Assembly (NCBI GenBank): GCA_049582065.1
Contig: JBAUTF010000333.1
Span: 1-39,499 of the forward strand
From: DATKSS01 sp049582065
Lineage (GTDB): Bacteria > Chloroflexota > Dormibacteria > Dormibacterales > Dormibacteraceae
Length of the DNA: 39,499 bases
Reading direction: 5' to 3'
The position numbers and the translations under genes are program-made. Under the pieces are notes generated by a model. That model saw only the letters and a program-made list of their open reading frames with translations, was not told the origin of the DNA and made no database searches. This document shows, piece by piece, positions 25,540 through 34,105 of this stretch. How positions within the stretch are numbered: position 1 is the first letter of the stretch; each line of letters opens with the position of its first letter.

Positions 25540-26768
25540 CTGCACGCGCCCGGCGCGCCGTCTTTGTCCACGTGTCGTTCGTCTACTTTCTCACCGCCAC
25601 GTCCGAGACACTGATCTCGCCGCTATTTCCGCTCGTGCGCCACGATCTGCATCTCGACGTGTCACAACAAGCGATTTTGCTTGCGGGGCTGACGGTGTCA
25701 ATCGCGGTGTGCAATGTCGCCGGCGGAGTCATCGGCTACCGCGGCGGTGATCGCCGGGTCGTCCGCGCCGCCGCACTCATCCTCGCGCTCGGCTCACTGA
25801 TATCCGGGCTCGCGCCGTCGTTCGGCGTCCTGCTCCTGGGCCAAGTGGTCCTTGGTGGCGGCAGTGGGCTCTTTTTCGCTTCTGGGTTGGCGACGGTGGG
25901 ACGCATGTACGCGACGCGGCGCGGCCGAGCGGTAGCCAATTACGGACTCGCCTATTCGCTGGCGTTGGCTACTGCGGCGTTTGCGGCCAATGTCGGTGTC
26001 GGGCATTGGCGCGTGCCATTCCTAGTCGCCGCCGCAGCCGCAGCGGCCCTCGCGGTGGTGGCGCCGCAGTACCTCGAGGCGGACCACAAAGCGCATCTCA
26101 AGGGACAGATGATGGAATCACTTCGCGCTGGCTTGCGCCACCCCCTCTATCGCGTCTCGCTCCTCACGGGCATCGTCGCGGGCACGTGCCACTACGTCAT
26201 CATCGGCTTCTCCCCCACCCTGTTCGTCGACCGCGGCGAAAGCTTGCCCTTCGTCGCCAGCATGATCGGCGTCGGTCGCCTCGTGTCGACGATCGGGAAG
26301 TTCGGCGGCGGCAGGCTCTACGATCGCTTCGGTGGACTGCTCACCGCAACCGTCGTGATGTTCACACTCGTCGCCGTCGGCCTTGCCATGCTCGCGACGC
26401 CGCCTACAGTCGGCGCTATCCTGGTCATCCCCTTCGTTACGGTCGCCGCGATTCTCTTCACAGTGTCGAACACGCTATCGGTCAGTGCCCTTCCGTCGCG
26501 ATCGAGCTTCACGGTCGGCGTTTATCGCTCGGTACTCGTCGCCTCATCGGCGTTGGTTTCGGCCGGCGTTGGCGCACTCGTGCACACAGTTTCGCTCCAG
26601 ACCGTCATCCTCATGACGCTGGCTGTGCCGTTGAGCGGCGGCGTCGTCGTCGTCCTTCTCCTGCGGCGGATACGACATACCGTCGATCCCCCGCGGTCTC
26701 CCGACGTTGCAGTCCCGCTCGAGGTCGCCGTGGCTGACATCGCAACCGGCCGCCCGCTCAGTCCCTGA
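25536..26768 (+). CDS. MFS transporter (about 12 helices)
   Basis: A 410-residue major facilitator protein with about 12 hydrophobic segments, a loop 2-3 motif IGYRGGDRRVVRAAAL, and FFASGLATVGRMYATRRGRAV in the first half. The likely start is a TTG at 25536 whose last two bases begin the preceding stop (TTGA); no nearer ATG exists. It is the last gene of the second plus-strand operon and overlaps the converging crotonase gene by 11 bases. A carboxylate or substrate importer role is plausible from context only. Confidence 0.87.
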   Translation: MTARARRAVFVHVSFVYFLTATSETLISPLFPLVRHDLHLDVSQQAILLAGLTVSIAVCNVAGGVIGYRGGDRRVVRAAALILALGSLISGLAPSFGVLLLGQVVLGGGSGLFFASGLATVGRMYATRRGRAVANYGLAYSLALATAAFAANVGVGHWRVPFLVAAAAAAALAVVAPQYLEADHKAHLKGQMMESLRAGLRHPLYRVSLLTGIVAGTCHYVIIGFSPTLFVDRGESLPFVASMIGVGRLVSTIGKFGGGRLYDRFGGLLTATVVMFTLVAVGLAMLATPPTVGAILVIPFVTVAAILFTVSNTLSVSALPSRSSFTVGVYRSVLVASSALVSAGVGALVHTVSLQTVILMTLAVPLSGGVVVVLLLRRIRHTVDPPRSPDVAVPLEVAVADIATGRPLSP

Positions 26769-27552
26769 AGATCGGCGGCCGCCTCTCTCGAAACGCTGCC
26801 CACCCCTCGGTTGCGTCGTCACTGTCCTGAGTGATCGCCTGGGCGAGGGCCTCTACCTCAAGGGTGGCGGCGAAGGTCGCGTCGAGCGCCAGGGCAAGCG
26901 TGCGTTTGGTAGCACGCACGGCTTGCGGCGAATTGCCTGCGATAGTTGTGGCCAAGGTCACGGCCTCCTCGACGATGACGTTGTCATCTACGACCCGGTT
27001 GACCAGTCGCGTCGAGAGGGCCCGCTCGGCGTCGATGAGCTCGCCGGACAGCAGGAGCTCTGCAGCAACCGCCGGCCCTACCAGCCGACTCAATAGGTAG
27101 GTGGCGCCACCGCCTGCGTGGATACCGAGGCGCACGAAGGTAGCACCGAAGCGGGCTGAGCGTGCTGCGAGGCGGATGTCACAGCACAGCGCAAGGTTGA
27201 GCCCGGCGCCAATAGCAGCCCCATTGACGGCCGCGATTACCGGCATGGGGAGCTGCCGGATATTGAGGAACACCCGGTAAAACTCACTGAGCCGGTCGCG
27301 CCGCGCCAGCGGGCCCGCCGTGACCTCGGATTTCATTGTCCCGAGATCGGCACCCGAGCAGAATGCCTTTCCGGCGCCAGTGATGACGACACATCGCGCT
27401 CCCCGATCGGCACGAAGATCTGCCGCCACGTCGAGCAGGACCCGAGCGAGCGGCGGGTCGAGCGCGTTGCGGCGGTCCGGATTGTTGAGCGTGAGCACGA
27501 CCACGCCGCCAGCCCGACGATCGACGACCAGAGGTGTCGAGACATAAGCCAT
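26758..27552 (-). CDS. enoyl-CoA hydratase/isomerase family protein with altered active site
   Basis: A 264-residue crotonase-fold protein. The CoA-binding and oxyanion-hole segments are present (ITGAGKAFCSGADLG and AVNGAAIGAGLNLAL). The two acidic residues that catalyse hydration seem absent: the PE position reads ATFVRLG and the second acid region reads LGIHAGGGATYLL. It may be an isomerase-, hydrolase- or binding-type member. The ATG at 27552 is a single clean start. It is convergent with the MFS gene, whose end it overlaps by 11 bases. It could still serve the acyl-CoA dehydrogenase branch. Confidence 0.88.
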   Translation of the reverse strand: MAYVSTPLVVDRRAGGVVVLTLNNPDRRNALDPPLARVLLDVAADLRADRGARCVVITGAGKAFCSGADLGTMKSEVTAGPLARRDRLSEFYRVFLNIRQLPMPVIAAVNGAAIGAGLNLALCCDIRLAARSARFGATFVRLGIHAGGGATYLLSRLVGPAVAAELLLSGELIDAERALSTRLVNRVVDDNVIVEEAVTLATTIAGNSPQAVRATKRTLALALDATFAATLEVEALAQAITQDSDDATEGWAAFRERRPPIFRD

Positions 27553-28362
27553 GCGCCGGAATTGTGCCAGTGAGGGCTGAGCGCCCGCATTCGACCAGAT
27601 GCCTGCGGAGCCACAGGATTTAGACAGGGATGTATGGACCGCCGGGATCCGGGCGGCCAGTTGGGCGCGCCGAAACCCTCGGGGTCTGATGGGCGGGCAG
27701 TGACACTCTGCGGGCGGGATCGGCGTAGGCCATGGCGTACAGATTCAGTCTCGGTCGCAATGCCTTATTCAGAACTGCCCCGTAGATTGCCGCGAACAGC
27801 GCGTGGAGATTCCGCGCGCGACTGCACTACGGAGTCCGTTGCGAAGCAGAGGCCGCGTGTCGGCGCCGGCCGCGCAGAGCAGCTCATATCACTGCAACTG
27901 CGCTTGGCCAGGCTCGGGGAATATCCAGCCGACCTAGGCTTGAGCAAGCCGCTCATATCATCGGTTGGATCTACATTGGCATGACCAATCCGACTACGTC
28001 GCCCCGCGACCGCTGAAGTTCACCGCACGGCTTTGGCGCAGCCCACTTTCAAACTGCTGCACTGCCTCAGGTGCGTGGATTGATGACCGTTTCGGGCGCG
28101 GCGTGGTTCCGTACACGCCATGCGCTCCATCTTCGCCGAGATCTGGTGCAACAGGTTGGCTGTCTGCCTTCCGCTCTAGTGTGCAACATTACGCCATGGT
28201 GGGCGACACTGAACCGGTACGAGCCCTTCGCCAAATCAGGCGGCAGCGCTCACGGTTTCATGCGAAGTGGCTGACGGCAGCGGCGCCGCCAGGTCGATGG
28301 GCTGCTCGATGCGCATGCCGAGGCGCCAGGCTCGTCCGGGTAGGCCCGTCAATTCCTGTCAA
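27553..28362. other. non-coding stretch, no recognisable gene
   Basis: About 810 bases with only short, unconvincing frames. One short plus-strand stretch around 27900-28015 reads smoothly (RLEQAAHIIGWIYIGMTNP, then a stop) but resembles nothing I know. The words agcagctcatatca (27878-27891) and agccgctcatatca (27947-27960) are near-copies. It separates the catabolic cluster from the accessory region and may be eroded DNA. Confidence 0.4.
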
Positions 28363-28492
28363 TCGGGGAGACAGGACTCGAACCTGCGACCCCTGGTCCC
28401 CCAGACTAGTCCTTATTTCTAGCCTCTGAACTGAGTTCGGGAAAGTGGTTTCGTCGCGAATTGGTTGGAATGACGACTACACCAAGTGCGAT
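28363..28492 (-). repeat. dispersed repeat copy A with tRNA-Pro-like 3' half
   Basis: First of three related ~120-130 bp segments (others at 32888 and 34965), all in the same orientation. Read on the minus strand, its end (28411 down to 28363) gives a T arm (GCAGGTTCGAGTCCTGT) followed by acceptor strand CTCCCCGA, preceded by GGGACCAGGGGTC, like the anticodon-loop-to-3' half of tRNA-Pro(GGG). No 5' half is present. The other end shares TTTCGTCG and TTGGTTGGAATGACGACTA with the other copies. Confidence 0.7.
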
Positions 28493-28708
28493 GAAATCAT
28501 CGCGTCAACATCCGCAGACGTACGAGCGTGAGCATACTGCTAACTCCGTCATCGCCCCCCGTGGGGACATCTGCTGGTCGTCAAATGACGCCAGGGGCAG
28601 CGTCGCAGCTGCGCCATCGAGGGGCGGCCCGTCGATAGCTGTCACAGTCACCTTCCGAAGCCCCTGCTCATCCGGCGCATACCCCCATGACCTTCTCTTG
28701 GCAGGACC

Positions 28709-29992
28709 TCACACGGTCTCGGGCGCCGACGCAAGACGTGATTGTGCTTCGCGGAGCGGGTCGGGGATGCGGCCGCCGAGTCGAAGCAGGACGGCTCCGG
28801 CCAGCACCGCGGCAAGCGCGCCACCCCACCAGACGGCGTCTGGCGAGGTCTGCAGGAGCAGGCCACCAATCGCCGGGCCGAGGGCCAGGGAGATGCTGAA
28901 GGTCAGACTGTAGAGAGACAGGTAGCGGCCGAGCAGATGGGCTGGGGCCATGTCCGCGACCAGTGGCCCGAGAACGACAATGTGTACGCATTCGCCGATT
29001 GCGAAGACGATCGCAACGCCGGCGAGGAGACTGGTCGCAGCGAGCTCCGAGTGGATGAGCGTCGCTGGCAGCACCGCGAGCAGGCTGACCGCAAAGAGCG
29101 CGCTGGCCGCCGCGAAGGCGTGTGTGCGTCGCATCCGTGCCACGACGCGCACCGCCGGGATCTGCGCGATGACGACGAAGCACGTGTTGACGAGGACGAG
29201 GATCCCAATCGCGGCGGGACCGAGCGATGTATGGGTCCTTGCAAATGGCGGCAGGATGTTGGAGAAGAACGTGTGGCCGACGACGACGAGCACGATATTG
29301 GCTGCGATCACAGTGAGGAAGCGCCGATCTCGAGCGACGGCGCGAAAGCCGGTTCCACTGGCGTCGGTCGCTGTGACGGTCTCGACTCGCGGGCTCGGTA
29401 CGGCGGCGAGCACGACCAGCGCGAATCCTGCGTAGGTGACGGCGTCGAAGAGATACAGCGTTTGGAACGAGCTGACCTGCTGTGCGGATGCGATGACGAA
29501 GCCGGCGACGGTCGCGCCGGCGCCGAGACCGAAGTTGCCCGCGACGCGGTTGAGCGCGAAGGCTGCCGCTCGCTGCTCGCGCTTGACCAACCTGATGGTC
29601 AATTGCCGGTTGGCCGTCCCTGCCGCGCCGATTCCGGCTCCGCTGACAATCGAGCAGGCAAAGGCCTGCCAGGGATGGTCGACATACGCGAAGCCGGCGT
29701 AGCCTAGGGCGCTCGCCAGGCTTCCTGCGACCACGATCCCTTTGGCGGAGTACCGGTCGAGCAGCGCTCCCGTCGGCGGGGTGGCGATTGCGGCTGTCCC
29801 CATGGTCGCCGCGAGAATGAGTCCGGCTGTTGACGTTGAAAAGCCACGTATCTGGTGCAGATAGATGATCTCAAAGGGAAGAATGAGCCCGTAACCGAAG
29901 AAGTTGAGGGCGTTTCCCGCTTGAAGGATGAGCACGGGGCGAGAGAGCCCGGTGCGCCAACCCGCGATGAGGTGTGAAACGCGGCGGTTCAT
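28709..29992 (-). CDS. MFS transporter, probably efflux
   Basis: A 427-residue major facilitator protein with about 12 hydrophobic segments. Seen: NFFGYGLILPFEIIYL in helix 1, GALLDRYSAKGIVVAG as the loop 2-3 motif A, and a C-terminal half with GPAIGGLLLQ. The layout resembles MdtH-like multidrug exporters. It diverges from an AraC regulator with 79 bases between the two starts, suggesting the regulator controls it. No partner enzyme is adjacent. Confidence 0.87.
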   Translation of the reverse strand: MNRRVSHLIAGWRTGLSRPVLILQAGNALNFFGYGLILPFEIIYLHQIRGFSTSTAGLILAATMGTAAIATPPTGALLDRYSAKGIVVAGSLASALGYAGFAYVDHPWQAFACSIVSGAGIGAAGTANRQLTIRLVKREQRAAAFALNRVAGNFGLGAGATVAGFVIASAQQVSSFQTLYLFDAVTYAGFALVVLAAVPSPRVETVTATDASGTGFRAVARDRRFLTVIAANIVLVVVGHTFFSNILPPFARTHTSLGPAAIGILVLVNTCFVVIAQIPAVRVVARMRRTHAFAAASALFAVSLLAVLPATLIHSELAATSLLAGVAIVFAIGECVHIVVLGPLVADMAPAHLLGRYLSLYSLTFSISLALGPAIGGLLLQTSPDAVWWGGALAAVLAGAVLLRLGGRIPDPLREAQSRLASAPETV

Positions 29993-30032
29993 CCGCCAAA
30001 AGGCCTCGCTGCGGCCCGAATCGCCCCGACGG

Positions 30033-30042
30033 GAGGCGCCTC
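30033..30042. promoter_or_regulatory. palindrome between MFS and AraC genes
   Basis: GAGGCGCCTC is a perfect 10-bp palindrome 30 bases before the AraC start and 41 bases from the MFS start. It could be an operator, but GC-rich palindromes of this length are not rare. Confidence 0.25.
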
Positions 30043-30071
30043 AGGCATTGCCGCCGCGATACCGTTGACTC

Positions 30072-30962
30072 ATGTCGCCGACGGTACGAGGCGCCGATGC
30101 TGACCGTCTTGAACGATCCTGCGGCCGACGCTCGGACTCGATCAGGTTCGGGCCGAGCGCTGACGGCGTCGAGCGCGCAGAGGTCTACCTCTCCACGCGC
30201 GGGTTCGATCCGCACCGGCACGACACCTACGGGATCGGCGTTACGACGGCCGGCGTGCAGATCTTTCGTTACCGTGGCTCGCAGCGTGTCTGTCTGCCCG
30301 GTCAGCTGCACGTCCTGCATCCCGACGAGACGCACGACGGCGGCCCGGGAACCGAGGACGGCTTCGGTTACCGGATCCTCTACATCGCGCCAGAGCTCGT
30401 CCGGGGCGCCCTCGGCGGTCGCGCACTGCCGTTCGTCGCCGATCCCGTCCAGGAACCGAAGCCGACGGCTCGACCCATCGTTGACCTGCTCGCCGACATC
30501 GACGACCCCATCAACGAGCTGAGCTGTACCGAGATCGCGGTGGCGGTCGCCGACTGCCTCCTGTCGCTCACTGATTGCCCCGACCGCCGCCGAGCCACGG
30601 TCGACATCAGTGCAGTCGAGCAGGTACGCGAGTATCTCGCGGCCCACGCACGGGAACAGACGCCGGCGTCGACTCTTGAAAAGATCGCGGGCACCGACCG
30701 GTTCACGATCACGCGCCACTTCCGATGGGCGTTCGGGACAAGCCCCGACCGCTACCGGACGCTGCGCCGCCTGGCGCTCGCGCAAGCCGCGATCGAGAGC
30801 GGGCAGTCACTCGCGCAAGTCGCTGCCGAGGCCGGATTCGCCGACCAGAGCCACATGACGCGGCACTTCAAGCGGACCTATGGATTGACGCCGACCCGGT
30901 GGAGGGCCCTCACAGCCGCCTCGTCGACAGAACGTCTCGAGACCAATGGCCACCTCCGATAA
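30072..30962 (+). CDS. AraC-family regulator with cupin-like sensor domain
   Basis: A 296-residue regulator. The N-terminal ~150 residues show the AraC ligand-binding pattern (FDPHRHDTYGIGVTTAG, then GQLHVLHPDETHDG and GYRILYIAPELV). The C-terminal ~100 residues carry two helix-turn-helix motifs (TLEKIAGTDRFTITRHFRWAFG and LAQVAAEAGFADQSHMTRHFKRTYG) ending in TPTRWRAL, the usual signature. It probably activates or represses the divergent MFS gene in response to a small molecule. A weak hairpin (CTCTTGG / CCAAGAG, 31018-31038) lies downstream and could help termination. Confidence 0.9.
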   Translation: MSPTVRGADADRLERSCGRRSDSIRFGPSADGVERAEVYLSTRGFDPHRHDTYGIGVTTAGVQIFRYRGSQRVCLPGQLHVLHPDETHDGGPGTEDGFGYRILYIAPELVRGALGGRALPFVADPVQEPKPTARPIVDLLADIDDPINELSCTEIAVAVADCLLSLTDCPDRRRATVDISAVEQVREYLAAHAREQTPASTLEKIAGTDRFTITRHFRWAFGTSPDRYRTLRRLALAQAAIESGQSLAQVAAEAGFADQSHMTRHFKRTYGLTPTRWRALTAASSTERLETNGHLR

Positions 30963-31014
30963 AACCACGCATAGAGCCACAACCCCTTCTATCCCCGCGC
31001 TCAAGGGTGTGCGC

Positions 31015-31255
31015 TAACTCTTGGACGGCGGCCAAGAGCCTGCTCGTACCGAGCAAGACGGTGGTCGATCCGTACCGAGACCCGATCTCTGTGATTCGCT
31101 CGGGGTTGGTGGCCCCTGCAGCCCGCGGAAGTATGCAACCTGTACATACATCTTCTCGAGGCCAGAGGGGAGGATCAAACCGATCACACGAACGGGTTCG
31201 CCTGTGACGTTGGCAAACCTCTGCGGCACGCCGCGAGGTAGCCTGGCAATGCGCT
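31015..31255 (-). pseudogene. broken cupin-2 domain remnant
   Basis: Directly after the C26 gene's stop, the minus strand encodes the C-terminal half of a small cupin: LPRGVPQRFANVTGEPVR and ILPSGLEKMYVQ (about 31128-31253). The frame then breaks near 31123, and the next frame continues the protein sensibly (TNPERITEIGSRYG, then LLGTSRLLAAVQEL, about 31016-31118). Restoring one G in the GGG run at the break would rejoin the frames. The N-terminal cupin half and start codon are missing, and the usual motif-2 His is Gln. It is therefore a truncated, frameshifted relic. Confidence 0.55.
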
Positions 31256-31272
31256 TCGGGACGGCGCTTGCG

Positions 31273-31968
31273 TCAGCCATTGATCCATCGTGCGAATCCT
31301 TCGACGAGCCTGCGAGAGCTCTGTGCTTCGGCCATCTCTTCGGGGTGCCATTGCACAGCCAGGAGCAGGAGATCCGGAGCCTCGAGGGCTTCGACGCACC
31401 CGTCACTGCTGACGGCGGCACAGTGTAGGGATGGCGCCAGGCGGTCCACAGCCTGGTGGTGGCCACTATTCACTGCTGCGACGTCAACACGCAGGATGTG
31501 TCGCAGGTAGGTACCGTCAAGGATCTGCACTTCGTGAATCGGCGCTGCAGGGTCCGCGCCCCACCGGGGATGGGCGACGTGCTGGTGTAGCGTTCCGCCC
31601 AACGCGACGTTCAGCACCTGCTGCCCTCGGCATATCCCGAGTATCGGAAGGTTGCGAGCACGAGCTGCCGTGACGAACTCGAGTTCGAGCGCATCCAGGT
31701 CCTCGATGGATGTCTCCGTGTGCGGTCCCGGCTCCTGTCCATACCGTGCGGGTGCTACGTCGGGGCCGCCGGGTACGACGAGGCCGTCAAGGCGCGCAAG
31801 GATCGTCGTCGATGATTTCGGCGTGATCAGGACGGGTACGAGGCCAGCAGAGCTCAGCAGGCTGAGGTAGCGCAGGGCGTTCTCGCCGGGGGCCGCCGAA
31901 CGCGCGACGATGTCGTCCGTCCACGTCAACCCAACCATCGGATCAGGGTTTATGCGCATCGACTGCAT
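31273..31968 (-). CDS. class-I glutamine amidotransferase-like hydrolase (peptidase C26)
   Basis: A 231-residue protein of the C26 family, like gamma-glutamyl-GABA hydrolase PuuD. The triad is visible: C113 in PILGICRGQQVLN, H208 and E210 in AVQWHPEE. The LVVPGGPDVAPARYG segment is typical. These enzymes hydrolyse gamma-glutamyl amide bonds of small compounds in the cytosol. The ATG at 31968 is the best start; 31959 and 31938 are alternatives, and none has a clear ribosome-binding site. The frame extends to 32064 without homology. It stands alone here, but echoes the FluG-like and GGT-like genes of zone 1. Confidence 0.85.
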   Translation of the reverse strand: MQSMRINPDPMVGLTWTDDIVARSAAPGENALRYLSLLSSAGLVPVLITPKSSTTILARLDGLVVPGGPDVAPARYGQEPGPHTETSIEDLDALELEFVTAARARNLPILGICRGQQVLNVALGGTLHQHVAHPRWGADPAAPIHEVQILDGTYLRHILRVDVAAVNSGHHQAVDRLAPSLHCAAVSSDGCVEALEAPDLLLLAVQWHPEEMAEAQSSRRLVEGFARWING

Positions 31969-32048
31969 ACGGGGAGCGTAGCGAAACGCCGAAGTGCCGA
32001 CTCCTGAGGCTCCGTCGTCTTTCGCCACTCGGTGTCGCATCAATCTGC

Positions 32049-32704
32049 TTGGCCGAAAGCTCATCGGGCAGCGCAGTTTCGGCCCCTGCTCGACGGGACC
32101 TCCGGCCCTGGTTCGGCTGGCAACTCCGCCGTAGACGGGCCTCTGTGCCGCTAGGGCCTCCAGCTACTCCCGAACACCCGCCATCGGCCACACGCTACGG
32201 ATGGGCGGCCTTGCTCGTCATTCTCGGCATCATCGCCGCAGTCGTGTGGCTCAGCGTTGCCTCCGAAGCCGTGAACCGGCACGCCGATGGTTACCCGCGA
32301 ACAGCCGTACCCGGAGCGATCTCGCTCAACGTCGCACAGCCGAGCACCTACTACATCTACGTGGAAGGCGTCCCGGCCACCCTTAGCGATCTCAACATCA
32401 CCGTGACTGACCCGGGCGGCCAGACCGTCGCGGTGACCGCGATGTCCACGCGCTCCTTCTACGACCACCACGGCATGTTCGGCCACGCAGTCGGCAGGTT
32501 CGGGGCCACGGAGCCTGGCAGCTATCGCCTGACGGCGTCGGGCCCCCTCACCCCCTACGGGGACTTCGCCGTGGGTGACGACATCGCCAACCGAATGATC
32601 CCGAACCTCTGGGGAGTGGCATCGTGCTGGTACTCTCCGTCGGGTCAGCCCTCATCCTTTCGACCAGAACCTTCCTGCAACGTCGGAAGAGACGGAGCGT
32701 TTAG
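32049..32704 (+). pseudogene. membrane-anchored protein of unknown function, frameshifted near its 3' end
   Basis: The frame from the TTG at 32049 encodes an N-terminal basic stretch, one membrane helix (GWAALLVILGIIAAVVWLSV), then an extracytoplasmic beta-rich domain (STYYIYVEGVPATLSDLNIT, TEPGSYRLTASG). At about 32613-32618 it goes wrong: the current frame becomes Cys/Ser/Pro-rich and runs to 32834, whereas the next frame continues as a second helix and basic tail (GIVLVLSVGSALILSTRTF, then LQRRKRRSV) and stops at 32702-32704. One lost G in CTCTGGGGAGTGG explains it. So either a recent pseudogene or a base-call error. The domain is not recognised. The start codon is uncertain. Confidence 0.6.
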
Positions 32705-32887
32705 CCCAGATCCGCCCCGGCCATTCACCGGATGCGGTCGCTCATCGAGCGTGTCAGCACCATGGTGCGGAGCTGGCCGGCCCGCGCAAACAAGTGCACG
32801 CGCAACCGGGCGCATTGCGAAAGCCAACGGATGAGCCAGCTCGGTCCGGGTTCACGGGAAAGCACCCTGAGGTGCTCAGTGGCGCGT

Positions 32888-33006
32888 CGAACCTGCGACC
32901 CCTGGTCCCCCCAGATTAGTCGTCGTTTCCCGATGCAGGCTGACTTCTACTTCGAGTGCTTTCGTCGGGAAATGGTTGGAATGATGACTAGATCACGCGT
33001 TATGGA
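32888..33006 (-). repeat. dispersed repeat copy B
   Basis: Second copy of the family. It shares TCGAACCTGCGACCCCTGGTC and CCAGATTAGTC at one end and GAGTGCTTTCGTC, GGAAATGGTTGGAATG and GACTAGA at the other. It lacks the acceptor-stem segment found in copies A and C: similarity starts at the T-loop TCGAACC. Confidence 0.7.
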
Positions 33007-33061
33007 TTTCGTTGCACTCGCGTGGACATCCTGTGGGCCGGGCCCGCGGTGGGCCACCTTC

Positions 33062-33460
33062 TCAGCCCCTCGCCAGCACCTCGAAGTCGGCGACGGAGCT
33101 GATGTTCACGCTGGCATACGCGCCAAGCGCGAGCAGGTCCGCGTCCCCCGTGACGAGAGCATCGGCCGATCCGGTGATGGCTATCGCAAGGATCTGATCG
33201 TCATCAGGATCCCGGCAGACGCGTGGAACCTCAACAGGCGTCGCTACATCGGCGATGGCTTCAAGCTCGGCTCGCACCGCGGCAGCCCGATCGCTTGTCC
33301 AGCCGCACGTCTCCACGAGCACGGCCTCGAGCTCGCCGAGGATCGCGGGACCGATGATCAGCGTGTGGTCACCACGGAGGACGTCGTCGAGGAGCCGTCG
33401 CGGTCGTCCACCAAAGTGGAGCGCCGACACCAGCACATTGGTGTCGAGAACCACCCGCAC
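33062..33460 (-). CDS. PIN-domain toxin (VapC-like ribonuclease)
   Basis: A 132-residue PIN-domain protein. The acidic metal site is visible: D6 in VVLDTNVLVSA, E43 in ILGELEAVL, D88 in RDPDDDQILA and D106/D108 in VTGDADLL. PIN toxins cleave RNA and arrest growth unless bound by antitoxin. The GTG start at 33460 directly follows the stop of the upstream antitoxin gene. The pair forms a typical antitoxin-first module. Confidence 0.88.
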   Translation of the reverse strand: MRVVLDTNVLVSALHFGGRPRRLLDDVLRGDHTLIIGPAILGELEAVLVETCGWTSDRAAAVRAELEAIADVATPVEVPRVCRDPDDDQILAIAITGSADALVTGDADLLALGAYASVNISSVADFEVLARG

Positions 33461-33721
33461 TCAGCGTATTGGCCTGTGGCGAGACCGGCCCCGGCGCGAC
33501 TTCACCGCGGCTGCGACCGTGGCTTCCGTCAGGGCGCCGGCAGCCGCGCGTTCTGCTCCATACGCAAAGAGCTGATCCCAACGTCTGCGTCGCTCCGCGT
33601 ATTGACGGAACGCTTCGCGCAAGAGTTCGCTGCGTGTCCGGCCCTCCTCGTGCGCCAGGCGGTCGACTTCGACCGCGAGCTCTGGGGGCAAAGAGATCGT
33701 CACTGTCCCGGTGGTGCGCAT
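33461..33721 (-). CDS. ribbon-helix-helix antitoxin
   Basis: An 86-residue protein with a ribbon-helix-helix DNA-binding N-terminus (TGTVTISLPPELAVEVDRLA, then GRTRSELLREAFRQY) and a basic, disordered-looking tail that should wrap the PIN toxin. The ATG at 33721 starts just before the ribbon strand; a GTG/TTG-type extension to 33763 adds nothing recognisable. Such proteins repress their own operon. Its stop abuts the toxin start. Confidence 0.85.
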   Translation of the reverse strand: MRTTGTVTISLPPELAVEVDRLAHEEGRTRSELLREAFRQYAERRRRWDQLFAYGAERAAAGALTEATVAAAVKSRRGRSRHRPIR

Positions 33722-34105
33722 GAGCCAACGATAACACGAAGTCTTACCCGCTCGGACCGCCAAAGGGATCAGGCGCCCGACTCCATCAAAGTCAGGACAC
33801 CCAGACTGGTGAGCCCTGGGTTTCGTGGAGTCGGATTCTTGGAGTCACGCTGCCGTTGTCGGTTGTTGTCGAGCCTCTGTGCAAGTCCACCTCATGCTCG
33901 ACACGTGCCGAACCAACGACATCGAGTGACCGGCTGTTGCGGCATCTGGCCGGAGCCGGGGGATTCATGCCATTTGCAGGAAAACCCCTCATTTCTCGTT
34001 AGAGCACTACACCTGCTAACCGACAGACAGGTGCTCCTCGCTGCCAGTCTGTAGTACAGCCAGGGCGACTGGGTCGGCAACGTCGAGGCGTATCCGCCGC
34101 CCGTG
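33722..34105. other. spacer without recognisable gene
   Basis: About 380 bases between the antitoxin start and the GreA-like stop. Only short frames are present. The antitoxin promoter must lie at its left edge. I see no further feature. Confidence 0.4.

Noticed and set aside
27965..28429. A 154-residue plus-strand protein ending in GDRTRTCDPWSPRLVL
   Set aside because: That peptide is a translation of the tRNA-like repeat and a familiar database artefact; the rest has no homology.
32732..34054. A 440-residue plus-strand frame
   Set aside because: It runs antisense through the PIN toxin and antitoxin genes and across repeat copy B; composition is that of a GC-rich shadow frame.
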